From positions 6,557,001 to 6,621,000 of the forward strand of contig NZ_CP085135.1 of assembly GCF_020616515.1 (NCBI RefSeq): 64,000 nucleotides of DNA, given 5' to 3'. Below, piece after piece: positions 29,393 to 37,350 of this stretch. Under the pieces are notes generated by a model. That model saw only the letters and a program-made list of their open reading frames with translations. It ran no database searches and was not told the origin of the DNA. Positions within the stretch are counted from its first letter, which is position 1. Every line of letters starts with the position of its first letter. Position numbers and translations under genes: made by a program. This stretch comes from Mesorhizobium sp. PAMC28654 (lineage in GTDB: Bacteria; Pseudomonadota; Alphaproteobacteria; Rhizobiales; Rhizobiaceae).

Positions 29393-29707
29393 ATGGGTTT
29401 CGATCAGTACCACGAGCCGCCGGAGGAATTGTCGCAGAAGGTGCGGACCTTTGCCCGCATGATCACCTCGATGATCGAAGAGGCCGAGGCGATCAGCTGG
29501 TATGAGCAGCGCATGTCGGTGGAAAAGGACGCTCAGGCGCGCGCCATCATGAAGAACGCGCAGGCCGAGGAGTTCAAGCACTTCGGCATGGACCTCGAAT
29601 TCCTGCTGCGTCAGAAGAAGGACTGGCGGGCGGAATTGAAGGAAATCCTGTTCACCACCGGCGACATCGTCAAGCGCGGCGAGGCGGGCGAGAAGAAGGT
29701 GGACTGA
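29393..29707 (+). CDS. Encapsulated-ferritin-like (EncFtn family) protein, orphan
   Basis: A 104-residue two-helix ferritin-like protein. EncFtn proteins dimerise to form a ferroxidase site and normally reside inside encapsulin shells. The first helix carries EEAEAISWYEQRM and the second AEEFKHFGMDLEFLLRQ. As I recall the Rhodospirillum rubrum protein (EELEAVDWYDQR and EEKEHAAMTLEWLRR), Glu30, Glu60 and His63 here correspond to its iron ligands Glu32, Glu62 and His65, and Trp36-Tyr37 also align. The start at 29393 follows GAGGGAGAG. The C-terminus (GDIVKRGEAGEKKVD) lacks a recognisable encapsulin cargo peptide, and no encapsulin gene is in the window. Iron storage or detoxification under stress is inferred. 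Confidence 0.78.
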   Translation: MGFDQYHEPPEELSQKVRTFARMITSMIEEAEAISWYEQRMSVEKDAQARAIMKNAQAEEFKHFGMDLEFLLRQKKDWRAELKEILFTTGDIVKRGEAGEKKVD

Positions 29708-29743
29708 GCGGCTTCGAAAGCCTCGGGCGCACCGGGATCCGGA

Positions 29744-30946
29744 TCATTGGGCGGCCGCGTGAGCCTCGGCGCCGACAATCGCTTCGTAGGAGGCAGGGTC
29801 GGTCGCGGTCTCTGTGTTGACGAGGAGCACGCGGCTTTGCGGCCCAAGGCCAAGCGCCTCGCGTTGGGCCGCATCGCGGGTAGCCGCGAGCAGGCCGGCG
29901 AGGCCGGCCGCGCCGCTTTCTCCAGCAATCACAACCGGGTCATGCCCACGCGGCCGTGCCAGGATGCGCATCGCCTCCATCGCGGCTTCATCGGGAACGC
30001 TTTGGAATTGGTCCGCACAGTTCTGCAGGATGCGCCAGGCGACCAGTGAAGGCTGATAGCATTCAAGCCCAGCCATGATTGTCGGTTCGCTCTGGGCAAG
30101 CCGCAGGATCTCGCCGCGCCGGAAGCTTTCAAGCAGGCAGGCCGCCCTGTCTGGTTCGACGATGACGAATTTCGGCCGCGCCGGGCCCAGCCTCTCGGCC
30201 ATGAAACAAGCAATGGCACCCGCGAAGCCGCCGACGCCGGCCTGCAGGAAAACATGCGTAGGGCTGTCCTCGCCATAGCCGGCGATCTGCTGCAACGCTT
30301 CCTCGGCGAGGATCGTATAGCCCTGGGCGACAAGGCCCGGCGTTTCCTCATAACCCGGCCAGGAAGTGTCGGAAACGACCAGCCATCCGCGCTCGTTGCA
30401 GACCCGCAGCGCCTCGTCGACGGAATCGTCATAGGTGCCGGCGACGCGCACGACCTCGTCGGCGTAGGAGCTGATGGCGTCGGTGCGCGCGGCGCTGACG
30501 CCGGCGTGGACGAAGATGATGGAACGGCAGCCCATCAACTGGGCACCGGCGGCGACGGATCGCCCATGATTGCCGTCGGTGGCGCAACCGACCGTCAGTT
30601 CGGCGGCAATCGCCCGGGCACGCGGCGTCAGCAATTCCGCCACCGCGACGCTCCGGCCAAGGTGCTGCTCGATGTGCCTGTGGACCAGCCGCATCACGGC
30701 ATAGGCGCCACCCAGGGCTTTGAAGCTGCCGAGGCCGAGCCGCGTTCCTTCATCCTTGATGAACAGCGAGCCGATGCCGAGCTTGCCCGCAAGGTTCGGC
30801 ATGCGAAAGGTTGGCGTGACCTGGAACTCCGGCCAGAGGGACAAATAAGGTCGCACCTGCCGCGGAGCGGTCTTGCCCAGCACGGCGCGGTCTCCGTCGG
30901 CGAGGGGCGGCCGCTGCCCGATTGGCTGGTTGTTCAAGAATGTCAT
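29744..30946 (-). CDS. dpaL: Diaminopropionate ammonia-lyase
   Basis: PLP enzyme of the fold-type II family that splits 2,3-diaminopropionate (and often D-serine) to pyruvate and ammonia. The 400 residues include the Schiff-base lysine Lys76 in GLGSFKALGG, preceded by IKDEGTRLG, the ATDGNHGRSVAAGA motif, and the PLP-phosphate loop QAGVGGFAGAIA. The overall pattern matches YgeX/DpaL better than threonine dehydratase. A divergently transcribed Lrp-type regulator 101 bases away probably controls it. Confidence 0.86.
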   Translation of the reverse strand: MTFLNNQPIGQRPPLADGDRAVLGKTAPRQVRPYLSLWPEFQVTPTFRMPNLAGKLGIGSLFIKDEGTRLGLGSFKALGGAYAVMRLVHRHIEQHLGRSVAVAELLTPRARAIAAELTVGCATDGNHGRSVAAGAQLMGCRSIIFVHAGVSAARTDAISSYADEVVRVAGTYDDSVDEALRVCNERGWLVVSDTSWPGYEETPGLVAQGYTILAEEALQQIAGYGEDSPTHVFLQAGVGGFAGAIACFMAERLGPARPKFVIVEPDRAACLLESFRRGEILRLAQSEPTIMAGLECYQPSLVAWRILQNCADQFQSVPDEAAMEAMRILARPRGHDPVVIAGESGAAGLAGLLAATRDAAQREALGLGPQSRVLLVNTETATDPASYEAIVGAEAHAAAQ

Positions 30947-30960
30947 GGTCTTTGTCCCGA

Positions 30961-31039
30961 TTTCGCGAGAAAACTAGTCTAGTTGCACCGGGAAAGGCTC
31001 TCTGATTGCGAGGCTTTCTCGCAAATATTTCTCGAAAGA
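30961..31039. promoter_or_regulatory. Candidate Lrp-family operator: three copies of TTTCTCGC-like element
   Basis: Between dpaL and its divergent regulator there are TTTCTCGCGAAA (read on the minus strand, 30961-30972), TTTCTCGCAAAT (31015-31026) and TTTCTCGAAAGA (31028-31039). Lrp/AsnC proteins bind multiple AT-flanked sites as octamers or larger, so this spacing is plausible. Binding is inferred. Confidence 0.5.
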
Positions 31040-31047
31040 CAGGCTCA

Positions 31048-31527
31048 ATGCGCAAAACCGTCTCTGTTTCGCTCGATGACTTCGACCGCAAGATTCTCGA
31101 CGCTGTCCAGGATGACAACCTCAGTCCGCTACGGCTGATCGCCAACAAGGTCGGGTTGTCGGTGCCGGCGGTCGCCAGGCGACTGCAGCGCCTGCGCGAG
31201 ACGGGCGTGATCGAGAAGGACGTCAGTGTCGTCGATCAGGATCTCGTCGGGCGGCCGTTGACGCTGATCGTGGAAGTGACCTCGGAGAGCGAACGGCTGG
31301 AGCTTCTCGATGCCATGCGCGAGCGCTTCCGGGCCTGCCCGCAGGTCCAGCAGTGCTACTACGTGACCGGGCAGGTGGACTTCATGCTGGTCTTCAATGT
31401 CCGCGACATGGAGGAATACACCGCGCTGACCCGGGAGATTTTCTTCGAAGGCGGCAATGTCGAGAGTTTTCGCACCTTCGTCGTCATGGACCGGGTCAAG
31501 ACCGGCATGCGAACGGTGGTCGGGTAG
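31048..31527 (+). CDS. Lrp/AsnC family transcriptional regulator
   Basis: 159-residue regulator with an N-terminal winged helix (DDFDRKILDAVQDDNLSPLRL, then ANKVGLSVPAVARRLQRL) and a C-terminal RAM/ligand-sensing domain (RACPQVQQCYYVTGQVDFML). The ATG at 31048 gives the normal family length; 31006 would add an improbable extension. Being divergent from dpaL, it most likely senses an amino acid (perhaps the DpaL substrate) and controls that gene. Confidence 0.9.
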   Translation: MRKTVSVSLDDFDRKILDAVQDDNLSPLRLIANKVGLSVPAVARRLQRLRETGVIEKDVSVVDQDLVGRPLTLIVEVTSESERLELLDAMRERFRACPQVQQCYYVTGQVDFMLVFNVRDMEEYTALTREIFFEGGNVESFRTFVVMDRVKTGMRTVVG

Positions 31528-31588
31528 GGGGCTGATCCGCCGCCGCGGTAACGCGTCGGCGGATCAGATTCGGCGTCGCGCTGTGGCC

Positions 31589-32908
31589 TTATGTCGGGTT
31601 CTCGAGCGTGAAGAGGTCGCTCTCCTCGTCATAGGCGAAGTATTCGGCGTAGCGGGCCCAGCTGATCACCGCGCGCACCGTCTGGTCTGCGTATCCCTCG
31701 GACATGTGGTCCTCCAGCTCGTCGCGGAAGCGGCGTGCGGGAGCCTTGTGGCCGGCGCGCTCGTCAAGCACGCGGCGGATATGGCCGGCGAGCGGCACGT
31801 AGGTCGCCAGCTGCTGCGCGAACAGCTGTTTGCGCGCGTCGACCTCGCTTTCGGCGAAGCGCTTGCCCGCCGCGGTCAACTGGATGTCGCCTTCCGCCAG
31901 TTCCGCGAAGCGCAGCAGCTGCAGCGTTTCGGCGATCGGGAACAGATCGTCGATCTCCAGCTGCAGGCTGGCGGCAAGCGGCGGCAGGTCGGCGTGCCCG
32001 TTATAGGGCGGCGCGGCGATAGCCTCCATCAGACCGGCGAGCAGGTTGGTCGAGACGCGCGGCAGGATCATGGCGATGCCGGTACCGGGGAATACACCGT
32101 CGCGGACAGGGCCGCCCGGCCCCTTCCGAGCCGTCATGCGCGAATAGATGTCCTCGACCAGCGCCCGGAAGGCGGGGTCCAGCCGGTTGCGCGGCTGCGG
32201 CAGCTCGATGCGCAGCTCAGCGACGACGCGGCCGGGATTGGACGAGAAGATCAGCACGCGATCGCACATCAGCACCGCTTCCTCGATGTTGTGCGTCACC
32301 ATCAGGATCGCCTCGATCGGCATGCGGCCTTCCGACCAGAGGTCGAGCAGATCGGTGCGCAGCGTTTCGGCGGTCAGCACGTCGAGCGCCGAGAAGGGCT
32401 CGTCCATCAGCAGCACTTTTGGATGCACCACCAGGGCGCGGGCGAGCCCGACACGCTGGCGCATGCCGCCCGAAAGTTCCTTCGGATAGGCGCTTTCGAA
32501 GCCGTCGAGGCCGATAAGATCGATGGCCGAAAGGGCGCGCTTGCGGCGCTCGGCAGGGGAGACACCCTGCGCCTCGAGCCCCAGCTCGACATTCTCCAGC
32601 ACCGTCAGCCAGGGAAACAGCGCAAAGCTCTGGAACACCATGGCAATACCGTCCGGCGTGCCGGTGACGGCCTTGCCCTCGAAGGTGACCGAGCCCTGGC
32701 TCGGGCGGATGAGGCCGGCAATGGAGCGCAGCAGAGTGGACTTGCCCGACCCCGAGCGGCCGAGCAGGCCGACGATCTCGCCGCATTCCAGCGAAAGCCC
32801 GACATTGTCGAGGACGATCAGTTTGCCCGCGCTTCCCTTGTCGTAGGTCTGGCAGACGCCGCGCACTTCGACGAGCGAAGGCTTCTTGGTGATGATGGCT
32901 TCGTTCAT
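31589..32908 (-). CDS. ABC transporter ATPase with AAA-associated C-terminal domain
   Basis: ATP-binding subunit of a nitrate/sulfonate/taurine-type importer, 440 residues. Residues 1-270 are the ATPase: Walker A GLLGRSGSGKST, signature LSGGMRQRVGLARAL, Walker B VLLMDEPFSALD, and H-loop VTHNIEEAV. The last 150 or so residues (from about VSTNLLAGLMEAI) form the AAA-associated C-terminal domain seen in a subset of these transporters. The start at 32908 has AGGAG upstream; a longer reading to 33751 runs over the permease gene and is spurious. It follows the permease gene in one operon. Confidence 0.92.
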   Translation of the reverse strand: MNEAIITKKPSLVEVRGVCQTYDKGSAGKLIVLDNVGLSLECGEIVGLLGRSGSGKSTLLRSIAGLIRPSQGSVTFEGKAVTGTPDGIAMVFQSFALFPWLTVLENVELGLEAQGVSPAERRKRALSAIDLIGLDGFESAYPKELSGGMRQRVGLARALVVHPKVLLMDEPFSALDVLTAETLRTDLLDLWSEGRMPIEAILMVTHNIEEAVLMCDRVLIFSSNPGRVVAELRIELPQPRNRLDPAFRALVEDIYSRMTARKGPGGPVRDGVFPGTGIAMILPRVSTNLLAGLMEAIAAPPYNGHADLPPLAASLQLEIDDLFPIAETLQLLRFAELAEGDIQLTAAGKRFAESEVDARKQLFAQQLATYVPLAGHIRRVLDERAGHKAPARRFRDELEDHMSEGYADQTVRAVISWARYAEYFAYDEESDLFTLENPT

Positions 32909-32931
32909 GATCAGTCTCCTGAAATATCGGG

Positions 32932-34686
32932 TCAGTCGAGCCGCATGCGGCGTTCGGCGAAGACATAGAGGGGGCGCCAGAGGACGCGGTTGAAGAGCGT
33001 CACCATCAGTGACATGACGGCGATGCCGAGGACGACGCGTGGGAAATCCCCGGCATCCGTCGCCTTGGCGATGTATGAGCCGAGGCCAAAGGCCTCCAGC
33101 TTGGTGTTGCCCCAGCTTGCCACCTCGGCAACGATCGAGGCATTCCACGAGCCGCCCGAGGCGGTCAGCGCGCCGGTGATGTAGTAGGGAAAAATCCCCG
33201 GCAGCATGACGTTCTTCCACCACGACCAGGACCGTATCTTGAAGACGGCGGCGGCCTCCTTGAGGTCCGATGGAAAGGCGCTGGCCCCTGCGATCACGTT
33301 GAACAGGATGTACCACTGCGTGCCCAGCACCATCAGTGGCGACAGCCAGATGGTGGGATTGGCGCCGGTGGCGACGATCGCGATGACGGCGAAAGGAAAC
33401 AGCACGTTGGCCGGGAACGCGGCGAGGAACTGCGCCAGCGGCTGGACGCGCTCGGCGACCGCCGGCCGCAAGCCGATCCACACGCCGATAGGCACCCAGA
33501 TCACGCTGGCGACCGCGATCAGGATGATGACCCGCAGCAGAGTGACGAGACCGCCGCTGAAGGCCTCGACGACATCGTTCCAGCCAAGCGTTTCGCTGAT
33601 GTAGAAGACAACCTCGACGGCGCCCCAGATCGCGACGACGATCACCAGGGCGAGCCATACATAGTCTATTATGCGTGAAATCCGCTCGTTGGTGACCGTA
33701 AGCCGGGGCGTTTGACGCTTGCCAAGACGAAGCAGCATGGCGCGCCGCCAAACCCAGGAAAACGGAAGGGTGACGGTCCTGACCAGATGGGCGCGGCGCA
33801 GGATGTCGTAGACCCAGGAGCGGGGCTTTTCCTGGCTGGCGGTCTGTTCGAAACGGAACTTGTCGGCCCAGGCAACGACCGGGCGGAACAGCAGCTGGTC
33901 ATAGAGCAGGATGAGGATGGCCATGGCCAGCACGGCCCAGGCCACGGCCTTGAAATCCTGCTTGTCGATGGCCAGCGCCAGCCACGAGCCGATGCCGGGC
34001 AGTTGCACCGTGGTGTTGCCGACGGTGATGGCTTCGGAGGCGACGACGAAGAACCAGCCGCCGGACATCGACATCATCGTGTTCCAGATCAGGCCGGGGG
34101 CCGCGAACGGCGCCTCGAGTCGCCAGAACCGCTGCCAGGCCGACAGGCCGAAGCCGCGGCTGACTTCATCGAGGTCGTGCGGCACGGTGCGCAGCGACTG
34201 GTAGAACGAGAACGCCATGTTCCAGGCCTGGGCGGTGAAGATCGCGAAGATCGACGCGCATTCGGCGCCGAGCTGGCTACCGGGAAACAGGCCCAGGAAG
34301 AACGTCACCGTGAACGTCAGAAAGCCCAGAACCGGCACCGACTGGAGGATGTCGAGCGCGGGGATGATGACCATTTCGGCGCGACGGCTCTTGGCCGCCA
34401 GCGTCGCCACCGTGAAGGTGAAGATGAGCGAGACGATGATGGCGGCGAACATGCGCAGCGTGGTGCGCAGCGCGTATTCCGGCAGGTTGGCGATCTCGAG
34501 CGTCACCGGCGAGGTCGAGAGCAGCTCGCTGGGAGCGCGCATGTCGGCCGCGCCACGCGCCAGCAGCACGATCAATGCGGCCAGGATCGCGAATGCGATG
34601 AGGTCATAGACATTCGGCGCGATGCGCCGGCGGGCGAGTGCCGCGGCGTCGCTGCGCGAGGAGCTGTTGTGTGGCTGGAAGATCAT
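32932..34686 (-). CDS. ABC transporter permease, two fused permease domains
   Basis: 584-residue inner-membrane subunit made of two BPD-type permease units in tandem (about residues 30-275 and 330-580). Each has the inner-membrane-component signature that contacts the ATPase (EVSRGFGLSAWQRFWRLEAP in the first; LKEAAAVFKIRSWSWWKNVM in the second). The fusion would supply both permeases of the transporter in one chain. The ATG at 34686 with GGGG upstream is preferred to a TTG at 34698. No solute-binding protein gene is adjacent, so the substrate is not identifiable. Confidence 0.9.
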   Translation of the reverse strand: MIFQPHNSSSRSDAAALARRRIAPNVYDLIAFAILAALIVLLARGAADMRAPSELLSTSPVTLEIANLPEYALRTTLRMFAAIIVSLIFTFTVATLAAKSRRAEMVIIPALDILQSVPVLGFLTFTVTFFLGLFPGSQLGAECASIFAIFTAQAWNMAFSFYQSLRTVPHDLDEVSRGFGLSAWQRFWRLEAPFAAPGLIWNTMMSMSGGWFFVVASEAITVGNTTVQLPGIGSWLALAIDKQDFKAVAWAVLAMAILILLYDQLLFRPVVAWADKFRFEQTASQEKPRSWVYDILRRAHLVRTVTLPFSWVWRRAMLLRLGKRQTPRLTVTNERISRIIDYVWLALVIVVAIWGAVEVVFYISETLGWNDVVEAFSGGLVTLLRVIILIAVASVIWVPIGVWIGLRPAVAERVQPLAQFLAAFPANVLFPFAVIAIVATGANPTIWLSPLMVLGTQWYILFNVIAGASAFPSDLKEAAAVFKIRSWSWWKNVMLPGIFPYYITGALTASGGSWNASIVAEVASWGNTKLEAFGLGSYIAKATDAGDFPRVVLGIAVMSLMVTLFNRVLWRPLYVFAERRMRLD

Positions 34687-34878
34687 GATGAGCCCCAAAA
34701 TCCGGACAATGGATTATCTGTATGTTGGTGTGATGTCGGAAGCCGCTGCTGGCGCGAGGCCAGCAGACGAGTTCCGCAATGATGCCGGGTGTGCGGGCGA
34801 CCGTGACCTGGGGGTGGTCGCGGCCGGCGCAGGGCTTCAATGGTCAGCGCGGGGCTAAGTTCCGCGCCACCGAAACCG

Positions 34879-35130
34879 TCAGGCCGTGAGCCTATGGAAT
34901 GCAATTCCACGACTGACGCCCTCTTCGGAAAGAGGCCTCTGGTCCTGCGTCCAGCGGCATTCCAGCCGGCCGCTCACCGACCCGCGACGCCAGACGCAGA
35001 CGAGCCGGGTCGGCGGCATGGTGAAGCCGGCTTTGCCAGCCAGGCCACGCGTTGTTCCAACGGACGGCCGTGCAGTCGAAGCGGAGCGCGTGACTGGGCG
35101 CGCGCGGAAGGGAATGACGTTGGTGTTCAT
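34879..35130 (-). CDS. Small hypothetical protein with strong ribosome site
   Basis: 83 residues beginning MNTNVIPFRARPVTR. The ATG has an excellent ribosome site (AAGAGGTGAG, two bases upstream), far better than any overlapping frame. The middle, TRLVCVWRRGSVSGRLECRW, resembles short rhizobial proteins ending in a C-x-W motif (recalled, not searched). The last 25 residues look unrelated. It is divergent from the response-regulator gene region and upstream of the ABC permease (193 bases). No signal peptide; function unknown. Confidence 0.6.
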   Translation of the reverse strand: MNTNVIPFRARPVTRSASTARPSVGTTRGLAGKAGFTMPPTRLVCVWRRGSVSGRLECRWTQDQRPLSEEGVSRGIAFHRLTA

Positions 35131-35495
35131 AGCTCACCTCTTGCGGTCCTGCACGGACGGCGAGGCGAGCCGGCAGATCGGTTATGCCCTGCCCAGGCTC
35201 GACCGGCGCCACGTGCCGGAGACGATAATTGTTGACGGGGCCAATGTCCGGACCGTGCCTGGGGCCGTATCCGGACAGCGACTAGAGTAGCTGTCCATAA
35301 CCTGTTCGATCTGTGTTGACGCTTCGATCAGCCGAAGCCTCGCCGCCTTACGCCTGTCATTCCGCCGGTGTCAATACGGGTGCCGGAATCTTAAGTATAT
35401 GCCCGCTGAGCCTAAGCATACGCCGGATTCGCCGGATGTTACGCCGGCAAATCTTACTGTCGCATCGGCCTGAAAACTGGAATCGGCGAGGCGTC
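35131..35495. promoter_or_regulatory. Gene-free control region with two 12-bp direct repeats 21 bp apart
   Basis: No gene is supported here. TAAGTATATGCC (35392-35403) and TAAGCATACGCC (35413-35424) match at 10 of 12 bases with starts 21 bases apart, two turns of the helix, as expected for a dimer of response regulators bound on one face. They lie between the end of the FixJ-type regulator gene and the promoter side of the 83-residue gene. Confidence 0.45.
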
Positions 35496-36107
35496 CTAAA
35501 GTCCCAGTTGGGCCGCCACCCTGATCAGTTCGGCGAGTGAACTTGCCTGCATCTTGCGCATCGCCTGGGCACGCCGGACCTTGACCGTTATTTCGCTCAC
35601 GCCGAGCTCGCCGGCGATCTGCTTGTTCAAGAGCCCCTTCACCACCCGGGCCACGACATTGCGTTCGCCCTCATTGAGCGTCGCCAAGCGGTCGCGCAGG
35701 ATTGTCAACTCGGCCGTCTGCTTGCGCATCAGGCGGTCTTTCTCCAGCGCCGTTTCGATGGCATCCAGCAGATCCTGCTCGCGGAACGGCTTTGCCAGGA
35801 AATCGACGGCGCCGGTCTTCATAGCCTGCACCGACATCGGGATATCGCCATGGCCGGTCATCATGATCACGGGGAGGGCGGCGTCGGACTGGACGAGTTC
35901 CTTGTGGAAATCCATGCCGCTCTTGCCCGGCAAGCGGACATCCAGCACCAGGCAGGATGGGACGTCCGGTCTGGGAGCGCCGATGAATTCCTTGACGGAG
36001 CCGAAGCAGCGCACGTCCAGGCCAACCGATCGCAAAAGGCTGTCGAGCGCCTCGCGGATTGCCGGGTCATCGTCGACAACGAAAACGATCTGTCTGGGCT
36101 CGGTCAT
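35496..36107 (-). CDS. FixJ family response regulator
   Basis: 203-residue DNA-binding response regulator. The receiver domain has the acidic pocket VDDDP (residues 11-15), the phospho-acceptor Asp56 in LVLDVRLPG, and the MTGHGDIPMSVQAMKTGAVDFLAKPF region with the conserved Lys. The C-terminal LuxR-type helix-turn-helix (LNKQIAGELGVSEITVKVRRAQAMRKM) binds DNA. It follows the histidine kinase gene by four bases on the same strand, so it is its cognate partner. Nearby direct repeats may be its target, by inference. Confidence 0.93.
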   Translation of the reverse strand: MTEPRQIVFVVDDDPAIREALDSLLRSVGLDVRCFGSVKEFIGAPRPDVPSCLVLDVRLPGKSGMDFHKELVQSDAALPVIMMTGHGDIPMSVQAMKTGAVDFLAKPFREQDLLDAIETALEKDRLMRKQTAELTILRDRLATLNEGERNVVARVVKGLLNKQIAGELGVSEITVKVRRAQAMRKMQASSLAELIRVAAQLGL

Positions 36108-36111
36108 CTCA

Positions 36112-37212
36112 TCACCGGTTTGGTTTGCGCGGGCTTGATATCATCACATTGCCCTTTTTGCCCGCGGGTAACGAGAAGGAGAATGTCGCGCCGCGCGGCA
36201 CGCCAGGGCTCGCCCATATTCGTCCGCCATGGCTCTCGACGATGGAGCGGCTGATCGCCAGCCCCATGCCCAGGCCATCCGGTTTGGTTGTGTGGAAGGC
36301 ATCGAAGATCTGATCCAACTGGACACCGTTCAATCCCCTGCCTGAGTCGCTGACGGTGACGATGACTTCATTGGATTTGCCGAGGCCGGTGACGATAACC
36401 ACTTCCCGGGCCCGCGCATCGGAACCGCTCACAGCCTCCAGCGCGTTGACGATCAGGTTGAGGATGACCTGCTGAATCTGGATGGGATCGACCTCGACTT
36501 GCGGCAGATCACTCGCAAGCTCCGTGCGCAGCGAAACATGGTTCCTGATGGTTTCGCTTTGCACGAGGGTCAGTGTGTCATTGACCGTCTGGTTGACATC
36601 CAGCCAGATGGATTTCGCGGCCGCGCGTTTGGTCAACGCCCTGAGCCGCGCGATCAGAGCACTGGCGCGGTTGGCGTCCCTGACGATGCGTTCGGCGGCT
36701 TTCCCGGCCTCGTCGAGATTGGCGGGCTGGCCTGCCAGCCAGCGCAGTGCGGCATTGCCGTTGATGACGATCGCGGCCAGCGGCTGGTTGAGTTCGTGGG
36801 CGATGGACGCCGTCAATTCGCCCAGCACCGTCACGCGGGTGATATGGGCGAGCTGTGTTTGCGCTTCGCGCGCCGTTGCCTCGGCCGCTGCGGTCCGCAG
36901 CGCGAGATAGGCGGTGACACCGATCGCCGCCAGGCTGATGGCGCAGTTGACCACGCCCGCCGACAGGGACCCGGACCGCGTCAGGAAGAAGCTCAGCACG
37001 GTCAGCGCCATGCAACCCGACGCCACCATCACCACCCGGCTTCGGTCGAGGTAGCGGACCGAGATCAGCACGATGGCGACATAGAAGACCGCGACGGCGA
37101 TCTCCAGATTGGTGACGGTGTCGGCAAGAAAGATCACCGCCGCCAGCAGCACAAGCGAGACAGTCAGCAGGGTGGAGTTGCCAATGCTGGGCAAGCGTAA
37201 CCTTCGGGACAT
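36112..37212 (-). CDS. Membrane sensor histidine kinase
   Basis: 366-residue kinase with about five N-terminal transmembrane segments forming the sensing part (STLLTVSLVLLAAVIFLADT through AISLAAIGVTAYLALR) and no obvious periplasmic domain or PAS domain. The phospho-acceptor His139 is in ASIAHELNQPLAAIVING; the ATPase part has the N box (ILNLIVNALEAVSG) and glycine boxes (DSGRGL, GLGMGLAISRSI). The start at 37212 with GAGAGGG upstream is chosen over 37266. Signal unknown. Confidence 0.9.
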   Translation of the reverse strand: MSRRLRLPSIGNSTLLTVSLVLLAAVIFLADTVTNLEIAVAVFYVAIVLISVRYLDRSRVVMVASGCMALTVLSFFLTRSGSLSAGVVNCAISLAAIGVTAYLALRTAAAEATAREAQTQLAHITRVTVLGELTASIAHELNQPLAAIVINGNAALRWLAGQPANLDEAGKAAERIVRDANRASALIARLRALTKRAAAKSIWLDVNQTVNDTLTLVQSETIRNHVSLRTELASDLPQVEVDPIQIQQVILNLIVNALEAVSGSDARAREVVIVTGLGKSNEVIVTVSDSGRGLNGVQLDQIFDAFHTTKPDGLGMGLAISRSIVESHGGRIWASPGVPRGATFSFSLPAGKKGNVMISSPRKPNR

Positions 37213-37350
37213 GGATCGCCGACCCTCTCTGCTGATCACGCCGCCATACGTGAAGGAGCCGGACATTACCGCGCGGCGTTTTGGCGGGGCAAGGCGTGAG
37301 CTGCTTGCGAGAATTGGTTTCGAGGTCGGACCGTACCGTCACCGCTCGGA

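Noticed and set aside
31457..32968. 503-codon open frame opposite the ABC ATPase gene
   Set aside because: Shadow frame; the opposite strand carries Walker A, signature and Walker B motifs.
33000..33751. Extension of the ABC ATPase frame up to 33751
   Set aside because: The added sequence is antisense-frame noise within the permease gene; a good ribosome site marks the start at 32908.
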